DNA from: Streptosporangium canum
GTDB taxonomy: Bacteria > Actinomycetota > Actinomycetes > Streptosporangiales > Streptosporangiaceae
Reading direction: 5' to 3'
Length of the DNA stretch: 64,000 bases
Assembly: GCF_900113865.1 (NCBI RefSeq)
Contig: NZ_FOQY01000001.1
Location: forward strand, 62,001-126,000
Shown here: positions 56,544 through 64,000 of the stretch, one piece after another
Position numbering within the stretch: the first letter of the stretch is position 1
How the letters are laid out: the number at the start of each line of letters is the position of its first letter
Position numbers and translations under genes: made by a program
Notes under the pieces: generated by a model
What the model saw: the letters and a program-made list of their open reading frames with translations, nothing else
Told to the model about the DNA's origin: nothing
Databases searched by the model: none

Positions 56544-57473
56544 TCAGACGGAGCCGTTGACCTTGGACCTGTCGAGGTCCGGCTCAAGGTAGATGACGCG
56601 GGCCTCCGGCACGGCGGCGCGGACGCGCTGCTCGGCCTCGTCGATCCCGCGGGCCACCTCGGAGGCGGTGTCGTCGTGATCCACCGCGATCTTGGCGGCG
56701 ACCAGGATCTCCTCCGGCCCCAGGTGGAGGGTGCGCATGTGGATGACCCGGTCGACCTCCGGCGTGCTCTCCAGGGCGCCGCGGATCCGCTTCTCGACCT
56801 CCGGGCCCGCGCCCTCGCCGATCAGCAGCGACTTGGTCTCGATCGCGAGGATCACCGCGATGATCGCGAGCAGGACGCCGATCGCCATCGTGCCGACGCC
56901 GTCCCAGACGCCGTCGCCGGTGACCACGGCCATCGTCACACCGGCCAGCGCCAGGACCAGGCCGACCAGCGCGCCCAGGTCCTCCAGCACGATGACCGGC
57001 AGCTCCGGCGACTTGGACCTGCGGATGAACTGCACCCAGGACTGCGTGCCCCGGACGTGGTTCGATTCCTTGATCGCGGTGCGGAAGGAGAACGACTCGG
57101 CGATGATCGCGAAGATCAGCACGCCGAAGGCCACAATGGGCGTCTCCACCGGATGCGGATCACTGATCTTGTGCCAGCCCTCGTAGAGGGAGAACAGCGC
57201 ACCGATCGTGAAAAGCACCACCGCCACGACGAAGGCGTAGAAATAGCGCTCCCGGCCGTAGCCGAAGGGGTGCTCCGCCGTCCGTGCCCGCGCCGCCCGT
57301 TTCCCTCCCACCAGCAGCAACACCTGGTTGCCCGAGTCGGCGAGGGAGTGAATCGACTCGGCGAGCATCGATGAGGAAGTCGTGACCAGGAAGGCCACGA
57401 ACTTGGCCACCGCGATCGCGAGATTGGCGGCAAGTGCCGCGATGATCGCCTTAGTACCGCCGCCCGCGCTCAC
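56544..57473 (-). CDS. cation diffusion facilitator family transporter
   Basis: A 309-residue membrane protein of the CDF (SLC30) family, exporting divalent metals by proton exchange. The first metal site is in SIHSLADSGNQ, the second in VLEDLGALVG (ED in place of the usual HxxxD), and EHPFGYGRERYFYAF is the conserved loop. About six helices are followed by a cytoplasmic metal-sensing domain (about 215-309). GTG 57473 is the start. This CDF9-like subgroup often has the changed second site, so the metal is uncertain. Confidence 0.87.
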   Translation of the reverse strand: MSAGGGTKAIIAALAANLAIAVAKFVAFLVTTSSSMLAESIHSLADSGNQVLLLVGGKRAARARTAEHPFGYGRERYFYAFVVAVVLFTIGALFSLYEGWHKISDPHPVETPIVAFGVLIFAIIAESFSFRTAIKESNHVRGTQSWVQFIRRSKSPELPVIVLEDLGALVGLVLALAGVTMAVVTGDGVWDGVGTMAIGVLLAIIAVILAIETKSLLIGEGAGPEVEKRIRGALESTPEVDRVIHMRTLHLGPEEILVAAKIAVDHDDTASEVARGIDEAEQRVRAAVPEARVIYLEPDLDRSKVNGSV

Positions 57474-57516
57474 GGCAGCCTCCGCTCATTGATTCCGTAA
57501 AAGACGAGACGAAATC

Positions 57517-58623
57517 CTATGGGGAAATCCTCGCCTTAAGCTCTGTGATGGCCGACACCGGGGTCGGATCGACCCCGTACCCCAGGGCGAGGTACGTACT
57601 CGCGTAGTCTCCCAATTCCACCAACGTCGCGAGCCGCTCCAGCGGGTGGAGCCCCTCGGCCACGATCTGGGTGACCGGGACGCCCCTGTCCTCGGCCATC
57701 CGCACCGACACCTCGCGCCGCCGCGCCACCTGCGGATGCTCCTCCGCGTCGCGCAGCACGAACAGCCGCAACGACCGCCCGCTCTCGTCGGCGAAGATGT
57801 CCCGGGTGGCCAGCGGGCCGTCGAAGGCCACCACCTGGTTGTGGTTGACCTCGGGGATCTCGCCCCAGACTGCCGGATACTTGCCGTTCTCGTTGAGCTG
57901 GCAGGCCCACCGGTAGGCGGCGACCGCGGCCAGCGGGGAGGATCCCCAGATCATCGGCACCGTCTCGGCCATCTCCATGGCCAGCGACTTGCCCGGGTTG
58001 ATGAACGACTCGCTCGCCGGACGGCACCGGTGGGCGATGTCCTCCAGCCGCTTGGCCGTGCTCTCGAACGCCTCGTCGTCGGCCTGGACCAGGCCGAGTC
58101 GGGCGGCGATGACGACCAGCGGGATCGACAGCGCCCAGACGGCGGCACGCGGCTGCCCCTCGGTGACGACGGGCACGAACGGCGCGCCCGCCTGCCTGGC
58201 GATCGCCTGCAGCGGCGAGTCGGGGGCGCCCAGGGCGAGCAGGCGGCACCCCCGGCGGACGGCCTCCATCGCCACCGCGAGCGTCTCCTCGGTCCTGCCC
58301 GAGCACGACACCGCGATCACCATGTCGGTCGCGCCGACCCAGCCGGGCAGGCGGTAGGACCGCACGGTCACGATCGGCAGCGGGGCGCCGTGTCCGCACA
58401 CCGCGTTGAGGATGTCACCGGCGATGCCCGAACCGCCCATGCCCGCGACCACGATGGTCCTGGGCCGTCCCTCCCTGTCCAGCGACGAGAGGTCGGCCTC
58501 GCGTGCCGCCCGGTGGGAGGTGCGGACCTGCGCGGCCGAGGCCGCCACCGCGCGCAGCATTCCCGACGGGTCGCCGTCGGTCAGCTGCTTCTGATCGTCG
58601 AGCCGATCAGGCTCCCAGCTCAC
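57517..58623 (-). CDS. bifunctional phosphoglucose/phosphomannose isomerase-type SIS protein
   Basis: A 368-residue protein of the PGI/PMI family: N-terminal SIS domain with VVAGMGGSGIAGDIL and AVSCSGRTEETLA, C-terminal half with WGEIPEVNHNQVVAF and the catalytic Glu/His region. It interconverts fructose-6-P with glucose-6-P or mannose-6-P. Its GTG overlaps the TGA of the Trm112-like gene (GTGA), in the conserved manB-Trm112-PGI/PMI operon. Confidence 0.9.
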   Translation of the reverse strand: MSWEPDRLDDQKQLTDGDPSGMLRAVAASAAQVRTSHRAAREADLSSLDREGRPRTIVVAGMGGSGIAGDILNAVCGHGAPLPIVTVRSYRLPGWVGATDMVIAVSCSGRTEETLAVAMEAVRRGCRLLALGAPDSPLQAIARQAGAPFVPVVTEGQPRAAVWALSIPLVVIAARLGLVQADDEAFESTAKRLEDIAHRCRPASESFINPGKSLAMEMAETVPMIWGSSPLAAVAAYRWACQLNENGKYPAVWGEIPEVNHNQVVAFDGPLATRDIFADESGRSLRLFVLRDAEEHPQVARRREVSVRMAEDRGVPVTQIVAEGLHPLERLATLVELGDYASTYLALGYGVDPTPVSAITELKARISP

Positions 58624-58793
58624 GACTTCCGCGCCTCGTCAACCAGCAGCACCGGGATGTCGTCCCGGACCGGATAGACCAGGCCGCAGGAGGCGGAGGT
58701 GCAGGACAGCTCGTCCACCTCGGGCTCGGCGCGCAGCGGGGACTTGCAGTTGGGACAGGCCAGGATCTCCAGCAGCCAGTCGTCGATCTTCAC
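58620..58793 (-). CDS. Trm112 family protein
   Basis: A 57-residue zinc-ribbon-like protein, MKIDDWLLEILACPNC followed by SPLRAEPEVDELSCTSASCG and YPVRDDIPVLLVDEAR. The CPxC and later Cys are the Trm112 metal motif, and YPVRDDIPVLL is the family end. In eukaryotes Trm112 activates methyltransferases; the bacterial role is unsettled. GTG 58793 has GAGGAG upstream. It overlaps genes on both sides or abuts them closely. Confidence 0.92.
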   Translation of the reverse strand: MKIDDWLLEILACPNCKSPLRAEPEVDELSCTSASCGLVYPVRDDIPVLLVDEARKS

Positions 58794-58797
58794 TCGT

Positions 58798-60150
58798 TCA
58801 GCTCCTCACGACAGCAAGAACTTCGTCCCTGATCGCTGCCATCTGAATCTCGTCGGCCGCCTCGGCGTTCAGCCTGAGCAGCGGCTCGGTGTTGGACGGA
58901 CGAAGATTGAACCACCATCCGGGGCCGGACACGGTCAGACCGTCCAGCTCGTCGAAGGTGACGCCGTCGCGGCCGGCGAACGTCTCGCGGACCCGCGCCG
59001 CCGCTCCCGCCTGGTCCGCGACCGTACTGTTGATCTCTCCGGAGGCCGCGTAGCGGGCGTAGTCCGTGAGGATCTCCGACAGCGGCCGGTCCTGCCCGCC
59101 CAGCGCGGCCAGCACGTGCAGCGCGGCCAGCATGCCGGAGTCGGCGGACCAGAAATCCTTGAAGTAGTAGTGCGCGGAGTGCTCGCCGCCGAAGACCGCA
59201 CCGGTCCTGGCCATCTCGGCCTTGATGAACGAGTGGCCGACCCGGGTGCGGACCGGCTCGCCGCCGTGCTCGGCGACGATCTCCGGGACGCTCCGCGAGG
59301 TGATCAGATTATGGATGATCATGGCGCCGGGATGCCTGGCCAGCTCGCGCACCGCGACCAGCGCGGTGATCGCGGAGGGGGAGACCGACTCGCCGCGCTC
59401 GTCGATGACCCAGCAGCGGTCGGCGTCGCCGTCGAAGGCCAGGCCGATGTCGGCGCCGACGTCGAGCACGGCCTTCTGCAGGTCGCGCAGGTTGTCCGGC
59501 TCGATCGGGTTGGCCTCGTGGTTGGGGAAGTCGCCGTCCAGCTCGAAGTAGAGCTCGCTCAGCTCCAGCGGGAGCCCCTCGAACACCACCGGGACGGTGT
59601 GGCCGCCCATGCCGTTGCCCGCGTCCACCACGACCTTCAGCGGCCGGATGCCGGACAGGTCCACCAGCGTGCGCAGGTGGTCGGCGTAGCCCCGCAGCAG
59701 ATCCCGCTCGGAGACGGTCCCGCCGCCGGCGCCGCCGACCCCGGACCTCAGGAGTTCGGCCGCCCGGTCGCGGATCTCGGCCAGACCGCTGTCGCCCCCG
59801 ATCGGCACGGCGCCGGCGCGGCACATCTTCATGCCGTTGTAGCGGGCCGGGTTGTGGCTGGCGGTGAACATCACGCCGGGCAGGGCGAGGCTGCCGCTCG
59901 CGTAGTAGAGCAGGTCGGTGGAGCCCAGCCCCGCGTGGACGACGTCGGTTCCGCGTGAGGTGGCTCCGCGGGCGAAGGCCGCGGCCAGCGGGCCGGACGA
60001 GGCACGCATGTCGTGTGCGACCACGACGGTCCCGGCGCCGGTCACCTCCACGAAGGCCGCGCCGACCGCCTCCGCGGTCTCCTCGTCGAACTCGTCCGGC
60101 ACGACGCCTCGAACGTCGTACGCCTTGAAGATCTTGGCGAGGTCGCCCAC
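58798..60150 (-). CDS. manB: phosphomannomutase/phosphoglucomutase
   Basis: A 450-residue alpha-D-phosphohexomutase. Phospho-Ser in MFTASHNPARYNGMK (about 103), metal loop LAFDGDADRCWV, sugar loop GGEHSAHYYF and phosphate loop RPSNTEPLLR are all intact. It interconverts mannose-6-P and mannose-1-P for GDP-mannose and glycan synthesis. It heads the run with the Trm112 and PGI/PMI genes. Confidence 0.93.
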   Translation of the reverse strand: MGDLAKIFKAYDVRGVVPDEFDEETAEAVGAAFVEVTGAGTVVVAHDMRASSGPLAAAFARGATSRGTDVVHAGLGSTDLLYYASGSLALPGVMFTASHNPARYNGMKMCRAGAVPIGGDSGLAEIRDRAAELLRSGVGGAGGGTVSERDLLRGYADHLRTLVDLSGIRPLKVVVDAGNGMGGHTVPVVFEGLPLELSELYFELDGDFPNHEANPIEPDNLRDLQKAVLDVGADIGLAFDGDADRCWVIDERGESVSPSAITALVAVRELARHPGAMIIHNLITSRSVPEIVAEHGGEPVRTRVGHSFIKAEMARTGAVFGGEHSAHYYFKDFWSADSGMLAALHVLAALGGQDRPLSEILTDYARYAASGEINSTVADQAGAAARVRETFAGRDGVTFDELDGLTVSGPGWWFNLRPSNTEPLLRLNAEAADEIQMAAIRDEVLAVVRS

Positions 60151-60198
60151 TCCAGCTCCGCCCTTTATGTCGTGTCTGCTGACCCCAGCCTAGTCGGG

Positions 60199-60567
60199 TC
60201 AGCGGTCGCGCTGGGGCTGAGCGGAACGGAGCACCCGCAGGTGGCCGCGGCGGCCCACCTCGATTCCCTGGCCGACCGGCTCGGTGCCGCCGGTGGGAGC
60301 GGGTCTGGCGGCCTCGCGGACCGCGTTGGCGAGGGCTTCCAGGTCGTCCGTGCTGGGCGGTGCGCCGTCGGTGGGAAGACGGACGACCTCCCAGCCGCGG
60401 GGTGCGGTCAACCGCTCGGCATGCTCGGCGCACAGGTCATAACAGTGCGGCTCGGCGTACGTCGCCAAGGGCCCGAGAACGGCGGTCGAATCGGCGTAGA
60501 CGTACGTGAGCGTGAATACGGCAGGCTGACTGCACGCGGTGCGGGAACAGCGGCGGACGGGGCTCAC
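60199..60567 (-). CDS. DUF3499 family protein
   Basis: A 122-residue protein beginning VSPVRRCSRTACSQPAVFTLTYVYADSTAVLGPL, with Cys pairs (CSRTACS, CYDLCAEHAERL) that look like a zinc ribbon. This pattern is DUF3499, conserved in actinobacteria beside manB and a zincin-like gene. GTG 60567 matches the family start. Function unknown. Confidence 0.85.
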   Translation of the reverse strand: MSPVRRCSRTACSQPAVFTLTYVYADSTAVLGPLATYAEPHCYDLCAEHAERLTAPRGWEVVRLPTDGAPPSTDDLEALANAVREAARPAPTGGTEPVGQGIEVGRRGHLRVLRSAQPQRDR

Positions 60568-60733
60568 GGTGGGACCGTATCCGGTAAGCGTCCGAGGCGC
60601 CACTATCTGAGCGCTCTTAACGAGCGTGTCGCCACAATTCGGACACGTGTCCCACCTTCCACCCGCCTGTACGGCTTACGCCCCTGTCACCACCCCTTCC
60701 CGCCCCTCCGCTGGGCGCGTCTAAGCTTGGCCC

Positions 60734-61189
60734 GTGAGCTCGGCACCCGGCAGACCCCGCCCTCCCCGCAGACGCGACCGGCACGGCCGTGGTATGCGCG
60801 GCCCCCTGGCGCCCTCCCACGTGCCGATCGCCAAGTCGCGCAGCGAGCGCTTCGACGACTTCGTCCTGGACGCGGTGGACCGGCTCAAGCCCCGCTGGGG
60901 CAAGCAGCTGTCGGCGGTGGAGTTCGCGGTCGAGGAGGTTCCGCCGATCAGCCACCTGGGCGACGGGCCCGGACTGCTCACCGGCGAGCCGATCCCGTTC
61001 GGCCGGGCCGAGCCCGCCGTCGGGAAGCGCCCGGCCGTCGTGATCATCTACCGGCGCCCCCTGGAGGCGCGGGCCCGTGACCGCGACCAGCTCGGCGCGA
61101 TGGTGCACGACGCGGTGGTGGAGCAGGTCGCCGGGCTGCTGGGCCTGTCCCCCGAGACGGTGGACCCCGGCTACGACGAGCGCGACTGA
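60734..61189 (+). CDS. zincin-like metallopeptidase-family protein lacking HExxH
   Basis: A 151-residue protein with a basic N-terminus and the fold-typical region SERFDDFVLDAVDRLKPRWGKQLSAVEFAVEEVPP...VVIIYRRPLE. In active members of this family (PF06262-like) a HExxH motif follows; here the segment reads MVHDAVVEQVAGLLGLSPETVDP, with Glu-Gln and Gly where His-Glu and His are expected. It is therefore probably not a zinc protease. It is divergent from DUF3499. Confidence 0.8.
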   Translation: MSSAPGRPRPPRRRDRHGRGMRGPLAPSHVPIAKSRSERFDDFVLDAVDRLKPRWGKQLSAVEFAVEEVPPISHLGDGPGLLTGEPIPFGRAEPAVGKRPAVVIIYRRPLEARARDRDQLGAMVHDAVVEQVAGLLGLSPETVDPGYDERD

Positions 61190-61269
61190 ACGGCCCCGCG
61201 GGCCGCTGGGCGCACTCGGTCATGCCGTCGGTGACAGCCGGCTGATCGGCGGAAGACCGTCGAGTGCGG

Positions 61270-62685
61270 CTAGGGCAGCACGGCCGCCACGGACTCGGTG
61301 ATCGGCGGGACCAGCGCCCACATGCGCGCGGACGCCAGCGGCTGGGCGGTCAGCAGCAGGCCGCCCTTGACGCTCTCGTCCATCACCCGCCCGCCGTACA
61401 CCGGGCCGGAGCCCGGCAGCGGAAGCACGACCACCGCGAAGGCGCCGTCCACCTTGGGCAGCTTGACCTCCTTGGTGTGCGAGCCGGTGACGGCCACCTC
61501 GAAGGGCTCCGGCGCCTCGCCCTTGCGCGGCAGCACCTGGACGCTCACCTTCCCGGCCGCGTCCGGTGCGGTCAGCAGCAGCCGGGAGCTCTTCTTCTTG
61601 CCCGTCCGGTTGTCGGCGACCACGCTGCCCAGGTCGATCGGCGCCGCCCCGGCGGTGAAGGCCACGTCGCTCTTCTTACCGGTGCCGGTGACGGCCACCC
61701 CGGCCACGATCGGCGTGTCCGAGGTGAGCAGGAGCGCGGAGGGCTGCCCGCCGATGGCGCTGGACAGGTCGAGGGTGGCGACCGACCCCGCGGGGACCTC
61801 CACCAGCTCACGGTCCTTGAGGGCGTAGGTCCCGTCCGGGGTGAGCGCCTTGACCTCGACCAGGGTGTCGGACTCGCCGGCGGAGGCGACGTACAGCTCG
61901 CGTCTGCCCCCGCCGCCGGGGACGCCCGGCACCACGACGCGGGTGGCCGGAGCGGCGGAGACCGGCAGCCAGTCGACGCCCCGGCCGCCGCGCATGACCG
62001 CCCGGGCGGCGGCGGCGACCCGGCCGGAGGTGGTGCGCACCTCGACGGCCATGACGAGCGGCGAGGGGGCCAGGTCCTTGAGCTTGACCGTACGGCTCTC
62101 GCCCGGCTTGAGCGTGAACACGCCGCCGGAGTCGCTGACCACCGGGCCCTCGCCGGAGTAGATCATGATCTCCGCGATGGCCGGGGCGGGGTCGGCGTTG
62201 GTGAGGTGGAGCGTGACGTCGGCCGCGGCCGGGCCCGGCCCGACCAGCCAGGTGCTCGCCACCGGCTCCACGCACCGCACCCCCGCCAGCCCCCGCCGGT
62301 CGCCCGAGGTCTCCCTCCGGGTCTGCTCGGCCTCCATGCCCGCGGCCATGCTCCCCGTCGACGCCACCAGCAGCGGTCCCGACTTGGCGGGGACCTGCTC
62401 GTGCCAGAGGTTGCCGGTGGTGTCGAGGTCGGCGAGGGTCCTGTCCCCGGTGCGGAGCGTCGTGGCGCCCGGCCCCGTCCCGCCCGGCGGGGTGATGACG
62501 CCGACGGTGGTCTCGGCGGGATCGGGGCAGATGGCCGTCACGGAGACGACGGGCACCCTCTGCGGGCCGGGCGCGGGCCTGGCGGCGGCCTTCGGCTGGG
62601 TCGCGAAGGCCACGCCGTACAGGGCGAGCAGGGCCACCAGAACGAGGCCGAGCAGGCCGAACCGGTTCTCGATCAGGGATTTCAC
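61270..62685 (-). CDS. DUF5719 family membrane-anchored protein
   Basis: A 471-residue protein with one N-terminal membrane helix (about 9-29) and a long extracytoplasmic part rich in Gly/Val/Thr beta-strands, without catalytic motifs. GTG 62685 overlaps the stop of the preceding large membrane protein (GTGA). Actinobacteria conserve this pair next to DUF3499 and manB; an envelope glycosylation accessory role is an inference from context. Confidence 0.8.
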   Translation of the reverse strand: MKSLIENRFGLLGLVLVALLALYGVAFATQPKAAARPAPGPQRVPVVSVTAICPDPAETTVGVITPPGGTGPGATTLRTGDRTLADLDTTGNLWHEQVPAKSGPLLVASTGSMAAGMEAEQTRRETSGDRRGLAGVRCVEPVASTWLVGPGPAAADVTLHLTNADPAPAIAEIMIYSGEGPVVSDSGGVFTLKPGESRTVKLKDLAPSPLVMAVEVRTTSGRVAAAARAVMRGGRGVDWLPVSAAPATRVVVPGVPGGGGRRELYVASAGESDTLVEVKALTPDGTYALKDRELVEVPAGSVATLDLSSAIGGQPSALLLTSDTPIVAGVAVTGTGKKSDVAFTAGAAPIDLGSVVADNRTGKKKSSRLLLTAPDAAGKVSVQVLPRKGEAPEPFEVAVTGSHTKEVKLPKVDGAFAVVVLPLPGSGPVYGGRVMDESVKGGLLLTAQPLASARMWALVPPITESVAAVLP

Positions 62686-64000
62686 CGGGGGGCCAGCTCT
62701 CTTGAGGGCTCCGACAGGTCCGGGGAGGCGTAGCCGTCGGCGGCGTCGGTCCGCGAGCCGGGCGCGGCCAGGACCGAGACGACCAGCAGGATCGCGGCCT
62801 GGACCCAGAGCCAGCGGCCGTGCCAGGGGTCGCCCTCCGGGGCCGGGGCCGCCGCGACCGGCTGGGTCAGCCGCCACACGCCGAGCGCCCGGGACAGGCT
62901 CATCCTGGCCAGGGCGGGCTGGGAGTCCAGCGCGTGGCTGATCTCCGGGCTCACCGGCGCGGCCACCACGACGAACTGCACGCCGTGGGCGGCCAGCACG
63001 CGGGCGTCGTCACCGCCCCGGCCGGAGACCAGCCCGGCCGCCGCGACGCCGACGCGCTCGCGGACGCCCTGCGGCATGGGGATGTCGGACTCGCCGACCA
63101 CCGGCGTACGGCCGCGCAGCACGGTGAAGGTCAGGCCGTCCTCCCTGGTGCGCAGGAGCAGGGTCCGCTCGCCGTTGCCCGAGTTGACCGCCACCAGGGC
63201 GGGGACCACGTCGCGCACGTTCCCGCTGATCGGCCCGTCCACGCCCCGGGTGATCCACATGCCCGCCGCGAGCAGCGGCGTGGAGAAGGCGACCGCCACG
63301 ACGACGAACGCGGTGACCCTGCGCAACCCGCCCGCCGCCCGGAACTCGACGACCCGGTCGGCGGTGAGCGCGGCCACCACGAGCATGCCGGTGGCGGCGA
63401 AGGCCAGCGGCACGCCCGGCCAGGCCGGGGCCACGGCGTCGCCGTTCAGGGAGGTGACAGGGGTCCGGCTGACCAGGATCGCCACCAGCACGCCGAAGAG
63501 CGCCACACCCCAGCCGATCGCGATGACCATCCGGTTGCGGCGCATCAGCAGCGCGGCCAGGCAGGCGGAGATGAGACCGCCGGTCACCCAGAGCGGCGGC
63601 ATGCCGGGGCCGCCGGGGCTGAGGGTCAGCAGCGACTGGGCGGGCAGGGCGGCGTCGACCAGGGCGAGCTGGTGCAGCCCGGCCTCCAGCAGGAGCTGGC
63701 CCGGGTTGCCGAGCACCTGCGCCAGCCAGGGGAACAGCAGCGCCACCGGGACGCCGAAGGCGATGATCACCGAGACGGCGACGCCCCGGCGGGGGAAGGC
63801 CAGCGCGGCCAGGGCGCCGAGGACGAGTGTCAGAGGGTAGACCAGCGGGGCGAAAGCCGTACCGACCGCGAGGAGGAGACCGAGGCCCCAGGCGGCGCGG
63901 CGGGCCCGGCGGCCCTCGCCGGTGAGCAGGGCGGTGGCCAGCGCCGCGTAGACGGGCAGCAGCACGAAGACCACGGCGGTGCCTAGCCGTCCGGCGGCGA
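62682..64000 (-). CDS. C-terminal part of a large membrane protein (glycosyltransferase-2-type locus), cut by right edge
   Basis: The frame is open through the window edge, giving at least 439 residues. It has about nine hydrophobic helices, then an extracytoplasmic region (GISGN...VVPALVAVNSGNGERTLLLRTREDGL, near the middle) and a last helix close to the end. In other actinobacteria the protein at this position has an N-terminal GT2 glycosyltransferase domain; that part would lie beyond 64000 and cannot be seen. The 3' end overlaps the DUF5719 gene start. Confidence 0.7.
   Translation of the reverse strand, partial: AAGRLGTAVVFVLLPVYAALATALLTGEGRRARRAAWGLGLLLAVGTAFAPLVYPLTLVLGALAALAFPRRGVAVSVIIAFGVPVALLFPWLAQVLGNPGQLLLEAGLHQLALVDAALPAQSLLTLSPGGPGMPPLWVTGGLISACLAALLMRRNRMVIAIGWGVALFGVLVAILVSRTPVTSLNGDAVAPAWPGVPLAFAATGMLVVAALTADRVVEFRAAGGLRRVTAFVVVAVAFSTPLLAAGMWITRGVDGPISGNVRDVVPALVAVNSGNGERTLLLRTREDGLTFTVLRGRTPVVGESDIPMPQGVRERVGVAAAGLVSGRGGDDARVLAAHGVQFVVVAAPVSPEISHALDSQPALARMSLSRALGVWRLTQPVAAAPAPEGDPWHGRWLWVQAAILLVVSVLAAPGSRTDAADGYASPDLSEPSRELAPR

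Overview
The window is very GC-rich, gene-dense DNA from an actinomycete. A member of the Streptosporangiales or a close relative fits best, but this is inferred from gene content only. Lineage markers are mtrA-mtrB-lpqB, long-form hpf next to an orphan NarL-type regulator, an Rv3235-like gene convergent with secA, the manB-Trm112-PGI/PMI and DUF3499 block, and a DasR-type regulator with dre-like operators. I found no rRNA, tRNA, CRISPR array, transposase or integrase.

Layout. 1-2.1 kb: three HAD hydrolases (one cut by the left edge) and a DUF6912 gene. 2.2-4.9 kb: an acyl-CoA dehydrogenase convergent with a lipoprotein NagZ-type hexosaminidase. 5.0-13.3 kb: a complete N-acetylglucosamine-type PTS, with EI, HPr, a HAD phosphatase, EIIA, EIIB, a SIS-family NagB-II-like enzyme, DasR and two tandem EIIC permeases. 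13.6-19.6 kb: Rv3235-like gene, secA, a small membrane protein, a YcaQ/AlkX-type glycosylase and a NarL-type regulator. 19.7-26.0 kb: hpf, comF, lpqB, mtrB and mtrA. 26.4-34 kb: a membrane protein/DUF4129/DUF4350/MoxR/DUF58 operon, a double-MerR regulator and a SpoIIM-family protein. 34-39.9 kb: a full ribose operon (rbsR-A-C-B-K-D) behind two perfect LacI-type operators. 40-50.4 kb: an RDD protein, two tandem LVIVD-repeat secreted proteins, a DUF305 lipoprotein, two different adenosylhomocysteinase-family genes, a MerR regulator and a two-component system. 50.7-56.2 kb: an accessory island. 56.5-64 kb: a CDF transporter, the mannose/glucose phosphate block, DUF3499, a zincin-like protein lacking its zinc motif, a DUF5719 protein and the C-terminal part of a large membrane protein cut by the right edge.

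How the genes work together. NagZ can release GlcNAc from wall fragments. The PTS imports and phosphorylates GlcNAc, the SIS enzyme probably deaminates glucosamine-6-P, and DasR can sense the products through dre sites in front of dasR/SIS and ptsH. The ribose genes form a self-contained regulated uptake operon.

The best candidate for an undescribed system is 50.7-56.2 kb. A divergent XRE regulator faces four translationally coupled genes: a GlmU-like left-handed beta-helix protein, a MurA paralogue with Asp in place of the catalytic Cys, a cytosolic AmiE-like serine hydrolase, and a MurB homologue that has lost its FAD-binding domain but kept its substrate domain. All are related to UDP-GlcNAc/muramic-acid chemistry. 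A second unexpected signal is that several genes carry short tandem duplications that begin at or span their stop codons (acyl-CoA dehydrogenase, ptsI, the second EIIC, the YcaQ-like gene, lpqB and the double-MerR gene).
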